DNA from: Acidobacteriaceae bacterium
GTDB taxonomy: Bacteria; Acidobacteriota; Terriglobia; Terriglobales; Acidobacteriaceae
Assembly (NCBI GenBank): GCA_025355385.1
Contig: JANXZS010000137.1
Span: 1 to 53,101, forward strand
Length of the DNA: 53,101 nucleotides
Reading direction: 5' to 3'
Below the pieces are notes generated by a model. The model saw nothing but the letters and a program-made list of their open reading frames with translations. It did not search any database and was not told the origin of the DNA. The translations under genes and the position numbers were made by a program. This document shows, one piece after another, positions 10,919 through 20,372 of the stretch (the stretch's first letter is position 1; every line of letters begins with the position of its first letter).

Positions 10919-10927
10919 GCGATGTGC

Positions 10928-11464
10928 TCAGGGGTTGATGGCGCGTGCTGCGAGCACGCGATGGATGGTGGCACGGGACACGCAGTAAGACTTGGCAAGT
11001 TGGCCAGGACTCTGTCCCCGCTGCCTATCATTGAAGATGGCGGAGTGATCGAGCTCGACCGGCTTTCGTGCGATCTGGCGTCCTTCGAGCCTGGCGCGCC
11101 GCATGCCAGCGCGCACCCGCTCGACGATCAGGCTGCGCTCCAGTTCTGCGATCGCTCCGATGATCACCACAATGGCCCGGCCCAGTGGACCGCCCGTGTC
11201 GAGATTCTCTCGGAAGCTAACGAACTCGATGTTCAGCCGCTTCAACTCGTCCAGCACTTCGAGGAAGTGACGGACGGAGCGGGCCACGCGGTCTGAAGCC
11301 CACACCAGCACCCCATCGAACCGACCGCGGCGGGCGTCACGCATCACATCATCAAGATTCGGTTTCTTGGCCTTCGTGCCGGAGAATCTGTCCGTGTATT
11401 CATGCGCGATCTCGTACCCGCGTTGGGCGGCCATCAGACGCAAGTCATAGAGCTGATCCTGCGC
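10928..11464 (-). pseudogene. Small serine resolvase, catalytic N-terminus missing
   Basis: The frame reads AQDQLYDLRLMAAQRGYE at its upstream end and runs into a stop codon at 11465-11467. In intact resolvases this stretch follows a leader of about 10-20 residues with the Y-A-R-V-S-T motif carrying the catalytic serine and arginine; that leader is absent. The rest is well kept: VWASDRVARSVRHFLEVLDEL, GPLGRAIVVIIGAIAELERS, the long E helix (ERVRAGMRRARLEGRQ) and a C-terminal helix-turn-helix (SPGQLAKSYCVSRATIHRVL). The first usable starts are TTG 11443 and ATG 11434, both inside the domain. The product could bind DNA but should not cut it. The break coincides with the junction to unrelated sequence upstream of the PadR gene. 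Confidence 0.75.
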
Positions 11465-11638
11465 CTACGATGTCAAGCACGATCGCCAACCTTGGAAAGA
11501 CCTTTCAATTTAGGAAGGTTGCTGGAGACGCGCATTGCTAGGGCCAGGGTTGCAAGTTGAGTGGCATCGTGCCAAATTTTAACAGTACCAGTGGCGAAGA
11601 AGAAATTTGAACCCCGCATAGCGAGATATACGTGAGAT

Positions 11639-12232
11639 ATGTCTAAGGACCAATCGACAACTATGTCCGTATCGGATCTCTTCATTCTCTCTCAACTGGA
11701 CCGTGGACTCGAGACTCCCTACGACCTTCTGCGCAGAGCCGGCCTATCTCTGGGTGCGACGGTTCCTGCCTTGCGCCGATTGAACGCTGCCGGCTTGATC
11801 AAACGGGAAAAAGAGTCGACTGTCTCAAATCGGCCTCGTCATGTGTACAGATTGACGGTTAAGGGCGAAAAACAGGCTCGGACTGGCTGGAAGCACTACC
11901 TCGCCAATACCGCAGTATCGGCCGACCTCGACGAAATTCTACGGATCTGCGATATGGCTGCTCATTACACTCATCCACCACCAAGTATCTCTGCCTTCCT
12001 GGAGCGGGCCGCTCAGGATCGATCCTCGCTGGCCGCACAAGCGCAGATCGGACTAGATCGTCAATTAGGTGCGGTGCTTGCCTACACGAGCACACGTGCT
12101 GCATGCGAAACAGAACGGCTGAAAAGTGAGGCTACGGTCCTTGCACGATTAGCTTTCGCACTAAAGGAGAGCCTCGCGAAGAAAGCGCGGCGATCAAGTG
12201 GAAAGAATAGGAAGGTGACCACAAGAAAATAA
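11639..12232 (+). CDS. PadR-like winged-helix transcriptional regulator
   Basis: 197 aa. The N-terminal ~85 residues form a winged helix of PadR type: SDLFILSQLDRGLETPYDLL, LGATVPALRRLNAAGLIKRE, then a wing ending HVYRLTVKGEKQ. The C-terminal part is helical, consistent with a dimerisation region, and ends in a basic tail (KKARRSSGKNRKVTTRK). PadR proteins usually repress nearby stress or transport genes, but no such target is adjacent: it lies between two broken recombinase genes. It may be cargo of the decayed element. The upstream 174 bases show no gene. Confidence 0.75.
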   Translation: MSKDQSTTMSVSDLFILSQLDRGLETPYDLLRRAGLSLGATVPALRRLNAAGLIKREKESTVSNRPRHVYRLTVKGEKQARTGWKHYLANTAVSADLDEILRICDMAAHYTHPPPSISAFLERAAQDRSSLAAQAQIGLDRQLGAVLAYTSTRAACETERLKSEATVLARLAFALKESLAKKARRSSGKNRKVTTRK

Positions 12233-12258
12233 GGCGCAACGGAGGAGGATTTCGGTTA

Positions 12259-12468
12259 GTGCTAACACGGTTGGTGGCTGTGCCATCAAAACTAGCCCGT
12301 GCGCAGGTGAAGTTGCGCAAGTCCCATCGTAATGAGGTAGAAAGTACGTCCAGCTTGAGAGCCTCAGACCGGAATCTCCAGAATGAAGAAAATGGCATGA
12401 GCTCACTAGTTAAAGATGGGTTGGATTCTGTCATCATTCCTATTCCTGACCAAGAAGCTTTTCAGTGA
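12259..12468 (+). CDS. Doubtful small ORF between PadR gene and recombinase remnant
   Basis: 69 codons from a GTG, with GGAGGAGG about 11 bases upstream. It begins 26 bases after the PadR gene and ends 21 bases before the recombinase remnant. Composition is basic at the N-terminus and acidic/hydrophobic at the end (VIIPIPDQEAFQ). No domain is recognised. The good ribosome-binding sequence is the only real support. Confidence 0.25.
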   Translation: MLTRLVAVPSKLARAQVKLRKSHRNEVESTSSLRASDRNLQNEENGMSSLVKDGLDSVIIPIPDQEAFQ

Positions 12469-12489
12469 AATGGAGGCATTGCAAGCAGC

Positions 12490-13667
12490 ATGAAGCCAGT
12501 CCTCCGTTGTGCAACGTATTCTGGTTTCAGCACAGATCAACAACGCACCAGTTCGATAGTCGATCAGCAACGAAATCTTCTCCGCTATGCCCAGGAGAAG
12601 GGCTGGCAGATCGACCCCGACTTCATCTTTGCAGACGAACCCCTTTCTAGTTCCGGCTCCGATCGACCGGGGCTGCAGCATTTGCTGGCTGCTGCTCGCA
12701 GGTCTCCACGTCCGTTTGACGAAAACCTTGTGGATGACACGAGTCGCATCTCCAGAAGCATGGCTGACGCTGCTCGCATTCGCGAGGAGCTCAACTTTCT
12801 CGAAGTGCGCCTCGTAGCAGTTTCACAAAACATAGACTCGGACGACGAACAATCAGATGTCATGATGACGGTGAATGGGTTGGTGGACTCCCTATATATC
12901 AGGGAACTAGCCAAGAAAACCCATCGAGCGGAGTGGGTTGTAAACGACGCTCCCGGTCTCCGGATCTTGTCTCAATAATTGTGGGAGCGAGCACAGCAAC
13001 AGATTAAACGTAAGGCCGAGTTATTTCCGGGCCAAGCGCCTGGCATCACTACGCGTTCTGCAAGCGTCAAGTACCTGTTTTCTGGATTGCTGCAGTCTGG
13101 TGTATGCGGAGCTAACCTGACAATCTTGACCGGCCGTGGCAAAACGCACAAGGGTTCTGCGCATGGGTGCCCGCATCATCTACATCGGGGTACATGTTCC
13201 AATGACCTGCGTATGCGGCGCGACCGGATCGAAGATAAACTGTTGGCTGGGTTGGCGGACGAGCTTTCAAAAAGTGATGCGACGGACTACTGTGTGTCCG
13301 AAACCGTCAGGTCGGTATCAGATCGAATGGATACGAAATCGCAGCAGCCTGCGAACTTGGCGGCACGAAGGTTAGAAATCGAAATGGAACTGAACAACTT
13401 TGCAGGCGCCATAGAAAAAAGCGAAAATCCGAATTTCTCCTGAAGAGACTCAATCTCAAAGAGCAGGAGTTGACATCCATCACGTCTGACATAGTTCTTA
13501 GCTCTGCAAGACCTCCTATTGGTGTAGATGCAGAATGGATTCGCCGCCGGGTACTGGAAGAATTCCAAGACCTAAGTGGACTTCTGGGTGAAGATCCTGT
13601 CCGATCAAGGGCGAAGATCCAGCAGCACGTCTCATCGATCAAGATGACCCCGAGGGCATGCAAGTGA
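12490..13667 (+). pseudogene. Large serine recombinase, decayed
   Basis: Three pieces of one recombinase line up in order. (1) 12490-12975: the resolvase-like N-domain (RCATYSGFSTDQQ; FIFADEPLSSSGSDRPGLQ; VDDTSRISRSMADAARI; RELAKKTHR). The Arg expected two residues before the catalytic Ser of Y-x-R-x-S is Gly here. (2) After KTHR the frame jumps directly to EWVVNDAPGLRILSQ, so most of the middle recombinase domain is deleted; an in-frame TAA at 12976-12978 then interrupts what should be one helix (LRILSQ*LWERAQQQ). (3) Zinc-ribbon and coiled-coil region (YLFSGLLQSGVCGANL; HGCPHHLHRGTCSN). A one-base loss in the A-run at 13415-13420 shifts the frame; the coiled coil goes on in another frame to 13667. 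Clearly non-functional. It ends 95 bases from tRNA-fMet. Confidence 0.85.
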
Positions 13668-13762
13668 ACGCGTCTATTTGGAGGAAGGCGACTAGGGAAT
13701 GCCTGCGAATCGACCAGATAGGCATGTTGAGGAGAATGCCTACCCGGGATTGCACTTTCGTA

Positions 13763-13839
<77 letters not shown>

Positions 13840-14022
13840 CCACCATAGTAACAATGGCATGGGGGGCGGGTCAAACGGCACATTGCATCAACGGTGGCAA
13901 GACTCCACACACAGTGCGCAATGCTTGTTACAGGCGCCCTGCCGCAAATTTAGAGAGACTAGCTGTGGTGGCTCAGGAGGTTGTTCCTAGTCACGGCGGA
14001 TCGGGAAGCGGGGAAGTTAGGG

Positions 14023-14277
14023 TCAAAGGCTAGCAGCGCCGCGCGTCTCGCGGGTACGATTGCCGTCGATGCGATGACCAGGCTTGACGATGCGGGCCAT
14101 GCCCTTGGTATCGAAGCGGATCAGGTCGCCGGGACGCTTCTGTTCGTAGCGGATAATAGGCGGGGGCGGGTAGAGCGAGCGCAGGCAGGTGAGGCCGGCG
14201 CGGCAGAGGATGCGGCTAACGGTGCCCCGGCTGAGAGAGACCTCGCGTGCGATGCGCCAGCCGTTCCACCGGTAGCG
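14023..14277 (-). mobile_element. IS481-family transposase remnant
   Basis: Reading the reverse strand gives 84 residues ending in TGA at 14023-14025. They match the pattern of IS481 transposases: a helix-turn-helix (RIAREVSLSRGTVSRILCRA, then GLTCL), the linker YEQKRPGDLIRFDTKGMARI that starts the DDE catalytic fold (with the first Asp in RFDTKG), and KPGHRIDGNRT. No start codon fits, and the remaining catalytic domain, other end and inverted repeats are absent. It is therefore a fragment, about one quarter of a transposase. It overlaps no other gene and is next to tRNA-fMet. Confidence 0.75.
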
Positions 14278-14323
14278 GGATGAGGGCGGTACCCGATTTA
14301 ATCCAGCTAGATATTCCTGAGGC

Positions 14324-14986
14324 TTACCGGACTACGCTGCGCAGCAGGTCCAGGATTTCAGTAGGTTCAGGACGAACCCGAAAATCGGCATGCGCCTCGG
14401 CAAATAGCACCGTGCCATCCCGGTCGATCACATATGTAGCCGGAAGCGGCAGGCGCCAACTCTCATCTCCGTTTACAAACGGAACATTTACCAGGATGCT
14501 GCGATAGTACTGCTGGTGGAACTCTGGCACCTGATAAACAATGCCGAACTTAGCTGCCACTTCGCATCCAGCATCGGCCAGCAGCGGAAAAGGAAGCGAG
14601 TGTTGTCCTGCGGTGAAATCATTCTGGCGGACTGTCTGCGGCGAAACCGCAACCATAAGAGCACCCAGTTCGCGCAATTGCGGGTAGAGTCCTCGCCACG
14701 CTTCCAGCTCTGTGACGCAGTAGGGACACCAGCGGCCACGAAAGAAGTCGACAACAAGCGGACCGAGCGCCAGCAGGTCGCTGCTCTGCACCATGGGCCC
14801 GGTGGAGTCAGGCAAGGCGAACTCCGGAGCCTTCGCCCCTACCGAGAGGATCCTGTTTTCCGCCCCAGAACGGAAAAGGTCAGTGACGGCTTGCTCGCTT
14901 ACTTCAAGACGTTCCGGCTGCACCAGGAGCCGGGTATTTGCCGTAATCTCATCGAGTTGGTCCTGCAAGTTCAAAACGTTTTCCAT
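14324..14986 (-). CDS. AhpC/TSA-family peroxiredoxin-like protein
   Basis: 220 aa. After a helical N-terminal region of about 45 residues comes a thioredoxin fold with strand-motif APEFALPDSTG and the active site FFRGRWCPYC (Cys87, Cys90). The presence of a C-P-Y-C pair instead of the Pxx(T/S)xxC of standard peroxiredoxins is typical of the AhpC/TSA subfamily that carries this RGRWCPYC motif. Likely a cytoplasmic thiol peroxidase or disulfide reductase; no signal peptide. It follows ffh on the same strand after 38 bases, possibly in one transcript with it. Confidence 0.85.
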   Translation of the reverse strand: MENVLNLQDQLDEITANTRLLVQPERLEVSEQAVTDLFRSGAENRILSVGAKAPEFALPDSTGPMVQSSDLLALGPLVVDFFRGRWCPYCVTELEAWRGLYPQLRELGALMVAVSPQTVRQNDFTAGQHSLPFPLLADAGCEVAAKFGIVYQVPEFHQQYYRSILVNVPFVNGDESWRLPLPATYVIDRDGTVLFAEAHADFRVRPEPTEILDLLRSVVR

Positions 14987-15024
14987 GACGCTGATCCGAT
15001 TCTGTGTTCTCTCGTTAACCTTCT

Positions 15025-16404
15025 CTACCTACCCATGCCGCGCATTCCACCCATCGTTCCCATCAAGCGGCGCTGCAGTGCGCCTCCCTTGCCAGCTGTT
15101 TTGAACATCTTTCTCATTTGAGCGTACTGGCGCAAGAGCTGGTTCACTTCCTGCACACTAGTGCCCGAGCCGCGCGCGATGCGTTTACGGCGATTTCCAG
15201 AGATGATCTCATGATGGTTGCGCTCTTTTGGAGTCATCGAGTTGATAATCGCCTCCACGCGCACAAACTGCTTTTCGTCCACCTGATCCGCCATTTGCTG
15301 GATGCCTTGGAAAGGCCCGACCGACGGCAGCATCTTCATAATGCTTTGCAACGAGCCCAGCTTGCGGATCTGGCGAAGCTGGTCGCGAAAATCCTCCAAT
15401 GAGAAGCCATCGCCCGAAAGGGCCTTCTTAGCGAAATCTTCTGATTTCTTCTTATCCAGCGTCTCTTCGGCACGCTCAATCAGCGTCATGATGTCGCCCA
15501 TGCCGAGAATGCGGCCGACAATCCGATCGGGGTGGAATGGTTCAAAGGCGGTGGGCTTTTCGCCGGTCCCGATAAACTTCACCGGCTGACCCGTGACCTG
15601 ACGAATGGAAAGCGCGGCACCGCCGCGAGCATCTCCATCCATCTTGGTGAGCACCACTCCCGTCAAAGCCAGGCGCTTGTGGAACTCCTCCGCCGAACGC
15701 ACCGCATCCTGGCCCGTCATGGCATCGGCGATGAAGAGAATCTCCTGCGGATTCAGCAGAGTCTTCAACCGCTGCATTTCATCCATCAGGTCTTCATCGA
15801 TGTGTAGACGGCCTGCGGTATCCACTATCAACGTGTCGCATCCGGAGTTGACCGCTTCACGCCGAGCCTCTTTCGCCAGCCGTTCGACTAACGCGGATCC
15901 GGGAGCCTCGCCCTTCAAATCTCCCTCATACAAACTTGCTTTAATCGAAGCGGCTACAACCTTCAATTGCTCCCGTGCCGCTGGACGATAGACGTCCACA
16001 GAAACCAGCATCGGCCGGTGTCCGCCCTTTTGCAGCCATGCGGCGAGCTTGCCGGAGGTGGTCGTTTTACCTGAGCCCTGCAGGCCCGCCATCAGTATCA
16101 CAGTCGGCGGCCGCGAGGCGAACTGGAAGCGCGCCGTGTCCTTGCCCAGCAGCGTCATCAACTCATCGCGAACAATCTTAATCACCTGTTCGGCAGGCGA
16201 AAGAGCCGTTAGCACCTCTTGCCCAATGGCCTTGATGCGGATGTGTTCGACCAGTTCCTTCACTACATTCAGGTTGACATCAGCTTCCAGCAACGCAACG
16301 CGAATCTCGCGCAACGCGTCGCCGATGTTCTCCTCGGTGATAATGCCTTGACCGCGAAGACTCTTGAAGGCGCGCTGCAGTTTTTCGGAGAGATTCTCAA
16401 ACAT
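15025..16404 (-). CDS. ffh: Signal recognition particle protein Ffh (SRP54)
   Basis: 459 aa, the normal length. N domain (1-~90, NLSEKLQRAFKSLRGQG), GTPase G domain with P-loop GLQGSGKTT (107-115), DTAGRL, and TKMDGDARGG, then the methionine-rich M domain (FSLEDFRDQLRQIRKLGSLQ; ending MRKMFKTAGKGG and MGTMGGMRGMGR). It binds 4.5S RNA and signal sequences of nascent membrane proteins and brings them to FtsY. It is 17 bases downstream of the aldo/keto reductase gene. No SRP RNA gene is recognised in this window. Confidence 0.98.
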   Translation of the reverse strand: MFENLSEKLQRAFKSLRGQGIITEENIGDALREIRVALLEADVNLNVVKELVEHIRIKAIGQEVLTALSPAEQVIKIVRDELMTLLGKDTARFQFASRPPTVILMAGLQGSGKTTTSGKLAAWLQKGGHRPMLVSVDVYRPAAREQLKVVAASIKASLYEGDLKGEAPGSALVERLAKEARREAVNSGCDTLIVDTAGRLHIDEDLMDEMQRLKTLLNPQEILFIADAMTGQDAVRSAEEFHKRLALTGVVLTKMDGDARGGAALSIRQVTGQPVKFIGTGEKPTAFEPFHPDRIVGRILGMGDIMTLIERAEETLDKKKSEDFAKKALSGDGFSLEDFRDQLRQIRKLGSLQSIMKMLPSVGPFQGIQQMADQVDEKQFVRVEAIINSMTPKERNHHEIISGNRRKRIARGSGTSVQEVNQLLRQYAQMRKMFKTAGKGGALQRRLMGTMGGMRGMGR

Positions 16405-16421
16405 AATTGTCAGCCCTTAGT

Positions 16422-17399
16422 TTACCAGCGGTCGTGGACGAGGGGTCGGATGCGGCGGTCGTAGATTTGCTGAACCTTTACCATCGCCTCTGGGGAGATC
16501 GGGGGCAGGTCGGCGGCGCGGCAGTTCTCTACGACCTGCTCGGCGCGTTTTCCGCCGGGAATGGCACAGGTGACGGCGTCGAACATGAGTATCCAGCGCA
16601 AGGCGAATTCCGCCATGCTTACATCCGGCGGCAGCAGATCCCGCAATTCTTCCACTGAATCCAGGGCCCGGTCGTAATCGACACCGGAAAAGGTTTCGCC
16701 CACATTGAAGGCTTCGCCATGCCGGTTGAAGTTGCGATGGTCATCCAGAGCAAAGCGGGAGTCACGGCCGAGCTTGCCGGTAAGCAATCCACTTGCCAGC
16801 GGCACCCTTGCCAGCACGCCCACCTTCCGCTTCTTCGCCTGCTCGAAGAACAGTCCAGCGGGGCGCTGCCGAAAGCAATTGAAAATGATCTGAACCGTCT
16901 GCACGTTGGGGTACTCCATCGCCTTCAGTGCTTCTTCGATTCGTTCGACACTCACCCCGTAGTAGCGAATCTTCCCCGCCTTTACCAGTTCATCGAGCGC
17001 ATCAAAAATCTCCGGCATGTAGTAGGCATCGGTCGGCGGACAGTGCAACTGCAACAGATCAAGAGAGTCAGTTTCAAGATTCTTCAAGCTGCGCTCGATG
17101 AAAGGCGTCAAATCTTTATAGCCCTCGGCAGTGTGCGGATCCAGGCGGCGTCCCGCCTTGGTCGCGATGATGATCTCTTCTTTGCGTTCGCGCTTGATTC
17201 GCGCACATAAACGCTCACTGCGTCCGTCCCCGTACACGTCGGCGGTGTCGAGGAAGTTTACGCCGCAATCGATGGCCTGGCGCAGGGCCGCGAGAGACTC
17301 CTCGTCGTCCACAGCACCCCACGCGCCGCCAATAGCCCAGGTGCCAAAGCTGATTTCAGAAACCTTCCATCCGGTGCGGCCTAGCGCGCGATACTTCAT
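16422..17399 (-). CDS. Aldo/keto reductase
   Basis: 325 aa, an NADPH-dependent (beta/alpha)8 barrel. The catalytic tetrad is visible: Asp51 and Tyr56 (FLDTADVYGDG), Lys81 (IIATKAG), His119 (LLQLHCPP). The C-terminal cofactor region is CAIPGGKRAEQVVEN. Substrate unknown; many such enzymes reduce sugar or carbonyl compounds. First in sequence come MKYRALGRTGWKVSEISFGTW, the standard N-terminus of the family. Same strand as the serine hydrolase upstream (40 bases away) and ffh downstream. Confidence 0.92.
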   Translation of the reverse strand: MKYRALGRTGWKVSEISFGTWAIGGAWGAVDDEESLAALRQAIDCGVNFLDTADVYGDGRSERLCARIKRERKEEIIIATKAGRRLDPHTAEGYKDLTPFIERSLKNLETDSLDLLQLHCPPTDAYYMPEIFDALDELVKAGKIRYYGVSVERIEEALKAMEYPNVQTVQIIFNCFRQRPAGLFFEQAKKRKVGVLARVPLASGLLTGKLGRDSRFALDDHRNFNRHGEAFNVGETFSGVDYDRALDSVEELRDLLPPDVSMAEFALRWILMFDAVTCAIPGGKRAEQVVENCRAADLPPISPEAMVKVQQIYDRRIRPLVHDRW

Positions 17400-17439
17400 A
17401 CGTTTCAGATCTCCCGCAACAGATTACACTGCGCGGCGG

Positions 17440-18852
17440 CTACTGGGCTGGCATCACAAGGTATTGCTCAATAGCTCCATCGGGCATTTCGTAGGTGGTC
17501 ACCGTCAACTGCTGATGGGGGAAGACCACGCGGAAGACGCGGAATGTCATGCCGCCACGAAGGGCGGTGTGCACCTGGCGGAAGCTGTCGGGAGTGCCTA
17601 AAGACTTCAGACTTTGGGCAAAATCCTGCAGTGCTAAATCGTTGAAGTAATCGTTACAGTTGTTCGTGAAGAGCTTTCTATCGATTTTCCCATCCTGAAG
17701 ATCGGAAAAGATTCCAGCGGCCCGTATTTCCTCCTTCGTTCCAGCATCGGTCGGAAGGTTGACGAGTAGTCGGCCCACCTGCCGGGCGATGCTGCTGGCC
17801 GCCGAGATTGCGTCCTGATTGGTGAGAACGGCAACGGCTGCCTGGTCGTCCGCATACACGATATTGTCGGAGACGAAACCCGAGACTTCGCCAGAATGTT
17901 CGAGCACCAGGTGTCCACCCGGGGCACTTACATCCACTCCCAGGGCATAGTGAGTGGTGCCGCCATCCTTCAGTTTGGCCTCGTCGAACATTTCCCGGTA
18001 AGAGGCGGCCGTCATCAGCGAGCGATTGATGAGGCTAATGTCCCACAGGGCCAGGTCGTAGGCGGGCATGGCCAACTCACCGGCGGCGAACATCCAGCCT
18101 TTGCCTTCCTTGGGAGAGGGCCGCAGCGGCCCCAGTGCATGGCGGTAGTAGCCGGTTGCGTCCGTCGATGTAAGCCGCGCTTCGTCAGAGTTGTAGATGG
18201 ATTTCATCTCAAGCGGTGTGAAGACGCGCGCTTGAAGAAAACTCATGACCGGCATGCCGCTGACCCGCTCAATGATGACGCCGGCAATCACGTAGTTGGT
18301 ATTGGAGTATTGCCACTTAGTTCCAGGATCAAAGTCGAGGGGCTTTTTTGCCCAGGTGTCTAGAATCTCTCCGCTTGTTACGGACTTGAGCATCGGCGTC
18401 ATTACATAATCCTGGGGCCAGAAATCCTGGTATCCAGAGGTGTGGGAGAGCAGCATGCGCAGAGTGACTTCGTTGGCGCGAGTCAGCTTGGGCAGGTATT
18501 TTGAAACAGGGTCGTCCAGCTTCAGTTTGCCATCCTGTTGCAACATCAGCAGGGCTGCGGCGGTGAACTGCTTGCTGATCGAACCAATGGAGTAGCGCAT
18601 CGAGGGATCAGCAGGCAGCGGTGGCGCAAGGCGAGCGAGGCCGTAGGCATGGGTATATGCCACCTTACCGTCTCTAACGACGGCAATAGAAGCGGACGGC
18701 ACACCCGTCGCATCGAGGACCCGCGTTGCTACGGCATCGATTTTGCCGCGAAGATCCGCCGGGAGCGTGTCGACTACTTGTGCGTGCAGCGAGGTAGCGA
18801 ATGCAACCGCGAGAAGGGCGGCAATCCAAGGACGGGAGTGCGGCAGAATCAT
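17440..18852 (-). CDS. Secreted serine hydrolase of the beta-lactamase/class C fold
   Basis: 470 aa. Signal peptide MILPHSRPWIAALLAVAFAT; active-site S-x-x-K at Ser91-Lys94 (GSISK), Y-x-N at Tyr182-Asn184 (QYSNTN), and a probable third motif in HLVLEHSGEVSG. These proteins include D-aminopeptidases, esterases and penicillin-binding relatives, so antibiotic resistance should not be assumed. The frame extends 40 codons upstream (to 18972); the start at 18852 is preferred because it gives the signal peptide and has GGAG 8 bases upstream. The C-terminal ~120 residues (after VAVLTNQDAISAAS) form the extra domain common in this group. Confidence 0.88.
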   Translation of the reverse strand: MILPHSRPWIAALLAVAFATSLHAQVVDTLPADLRGKIDAVATRVLDATGVPSASIAVVRDGKVAYTHAYGLARLAPPLPADPSMRYSIGSISKQFTAAALLMLQQDGKLKLDDPVSKYLPKLTRANEVTLRMLLSHTSGYQDFWPQDYVMTPMLKSVTSGEILDTWAKKPLDFDPGTKWQYSNTNYVIAGVIIERVSGMPVMSFLQARVFTPLEMKSIYNSDEARLTSTDATGYYRHALGPLRPSPKEGKGWMFAAGELAMPAYDLALWDISLINRSLMTAASYREMFDEAKLKDGGTTHYALGVDVSAPGGHLVLEHSGEVSGFVSDNIVYADDQAAVAVLTNQDAISAASSIARQVGRLLVNLPTDAGTKEEIRAAGIFSDLQDGKIDRKLFTNNCNDYFNDLALQDFAQSLKSLGTPDSFRQVHTALRGGMTFRVFRVVFPHQQLTVTTYEMPDGAIEQYLVMPAQ

Positions 18853-19020
18853 GAGCTCAACTCCAGGAATTCCTGCATGCAGGTTAGCAGGTGCGCTGAT
18901 GCGGAACGTGGGTGAGAGTGTCTGGAAGATTCCATGTCTGACCGCGTCTGCTATGCTTTCGGAAAAAATCATGCTGCGCGAATCACCGCGAAGTGACCGC
19001 AGAAGAAGAGAGATTGAGCG

Positions 19021-20289
19021 ATGCCCACGACGCGACGCGACTTCCTATCCCGCAGCAGCCTCGCTGCGGCTGCGTTGGGTACAGCAGCCATACTCAGCGA
19101 AAATGGAGTGGCGGCTGAGGCCAGGGCCGACACTGCGGCTGAATCGGTCAAAAGGCTGAAACTTCCTGCCAAGCCGGTGATTCTTACCAAGGTGGGTCCC
19201 GCAAAGGCTCTCGATGCCGCATATCAAATGCTCACCGATGGGGTGGATACGCTGGATGCCGCGCTCTACATCTGCGTCGATTGCGAGAATGATCCGAACG
19301 ATACCAGCGTAGGGCTCGGCGGGATGCCGAATGAAGAAGGCGTGATGGAACTGGACGCCAGTTGCATGCACGGACCCACGCGAGGTGCGGGCGCTGTGGG
19401 CGCAGTGAGAAATATCAAAAACGTCAGCCTGCTGGCGCGCATGGTGATGGACAGGACCGGCCACGTGATGCTGGTGGGAGAAGGGGCGGAGCGTTTCGCG
19501 GTTGCCCAAGGATTGAAGCGCGAAGACCTGCTGGCGGAGAACGCGCGCAAGGCCTGGCTGCTTTGGAAGGAGAACCATTCCAACGCAGACTGGTGGGGTC
19601 CCGGTATGGGCAGCCCGGGATGGAAGGATCCGTTTGATGGCAAGACCCCCGAGTCAAATTTGCATGGAAGAATTCCGAGACATCCGGGGCCGGAGTGGAC
19701 GCCCGTCATCCGGGAGCGCTCGCAGAGACTCACAGAAATGGCTGCTGATCTGGGCATTCCTCTGGAGCAGCGATGGAATGCAGTGAAAGAAGTTCTGTGG
19801 CCGACGACGGGAACCGTTCATGTATCAGCGGTTGATACAAAAGGACAGATGTCGAGCTCAACCAGCACTTCTGGTATGGCGTGGAAGTTGCCCGGACGGC
19901 TGGGCGACTCACCGATTATTGGCGCGGGCTGTTTTACTGATCAGGATGTGGGCTCGGCGGGAGCGACTGGCTCTGGCGAAGAAAACGTCAAAATTGCCGG
20001 GGCGGTTACTATTGTGGAGTTGATGCGCCAGGGGCTTTCTCCCCGGGAGGCTGGCCTGGAGGCTCTGCGTCGCCTGGTACGCATCTATAACGGTGACATG
20101 AAAAAGGTTCGCTACCTCGACATGATTTATTTTGTTCTGCGTAAGGATGGAGCCTACGCGGGCTGTTCGCTTTGGAGCACCGGCCCTGACGGTAAGCCGC
20201 GAAGCTTTATGGTTCACGATGGTACGCAGCGGACAGAGAAATGTGAGTATCTTTACGAGGGCTACTACACAGCGTGGCCGCCTTTTTGA
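19021..20289 (+). CDS. Tat-exported glycosylasparaginase-type N-terminal nucleophile hydrolase
   Basis: 422 aa. Tat signal TTRRDFLSRSS followed by a hydrophobic stretch. The enzyme resembles N4-(beta-N-acetylglucosaminyl)-L-asparaginase/isoaspartyl peptidase: VGLGGMPNEEG, LDASCMHGPTRGAGAV, the autoproteolysis site PTTGTVHVSAVD (nucleophile Thr265 after Gly264) and GRLGDSPIIGAGCF. The precursor should self-cleave before Thr265 into alpha and beta chains. Likely role: hydrolysis of the GlcNAc-Asn bond or an amide/isoaspartyl peptide in the periplasm. It is divergent from the serine hydrolase gene (168 bases between starts). Confidence 0.9.
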   Translation: MPTTRRDFLSRSSLAAAALGTAAILSENGVAAEARADTAAESVKRLKLPAKPVILTKVGPAKALDAAYQMLTDGVDTLDAALYICVDCENDPNDTSVGLGGMPNEEGVMELDASCMHGPTRGAGAVGAVRNIKNVSLLARMVMDRTGHVMLVGEGAERFAVAQGLKREDLLAENARKAWLLWKENHSNADWWGPGMGSPGWKDPFDGKTPESNLHGRIPRHPGPEWTPVIRERSQRLTEMAADLGIPLEQRWNAVKEVLWPTTGTVHVSAVDTKGQMSSSTSTSGMAWKLPGRLGDSPIIGAGCFTDQDVGSAGATGSGEENVKIAGAVTIVELMRQGLSPREAGLEALRRLVRIYNGDMKKVRYLDMIYFVLRKDGAYAGCSLWSTGPDGKPRSFMVHDGTQRTEKCEYLYEGYYTAWPPF

Positions 20290-20372
20290 GTTGAATGCAA
20301 CAAAGGTAGATCGACATGGCGTCGGCAATTCGATACGGCCGATGGCATAGTTGGGAATGATTGAGAGGAGCG

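Noticed and set aside
10904-11296. 130-codon plus-strand frame over the resolvase
   Set aside because: Antisense to the conserved resolvase frame.
13721-13745. TAGGCAT/ATGCCTA hairpin next to tRNA-fMet
   Set aside because: 7-bp stem with no T-run; too weak to call a terminator or attachment site.
17440-18852. Beta-lactamase as antibiotic resistance
   Set aside because: The SxxK/YxN pattern is shared by esterases and peptidases; no resistance context.
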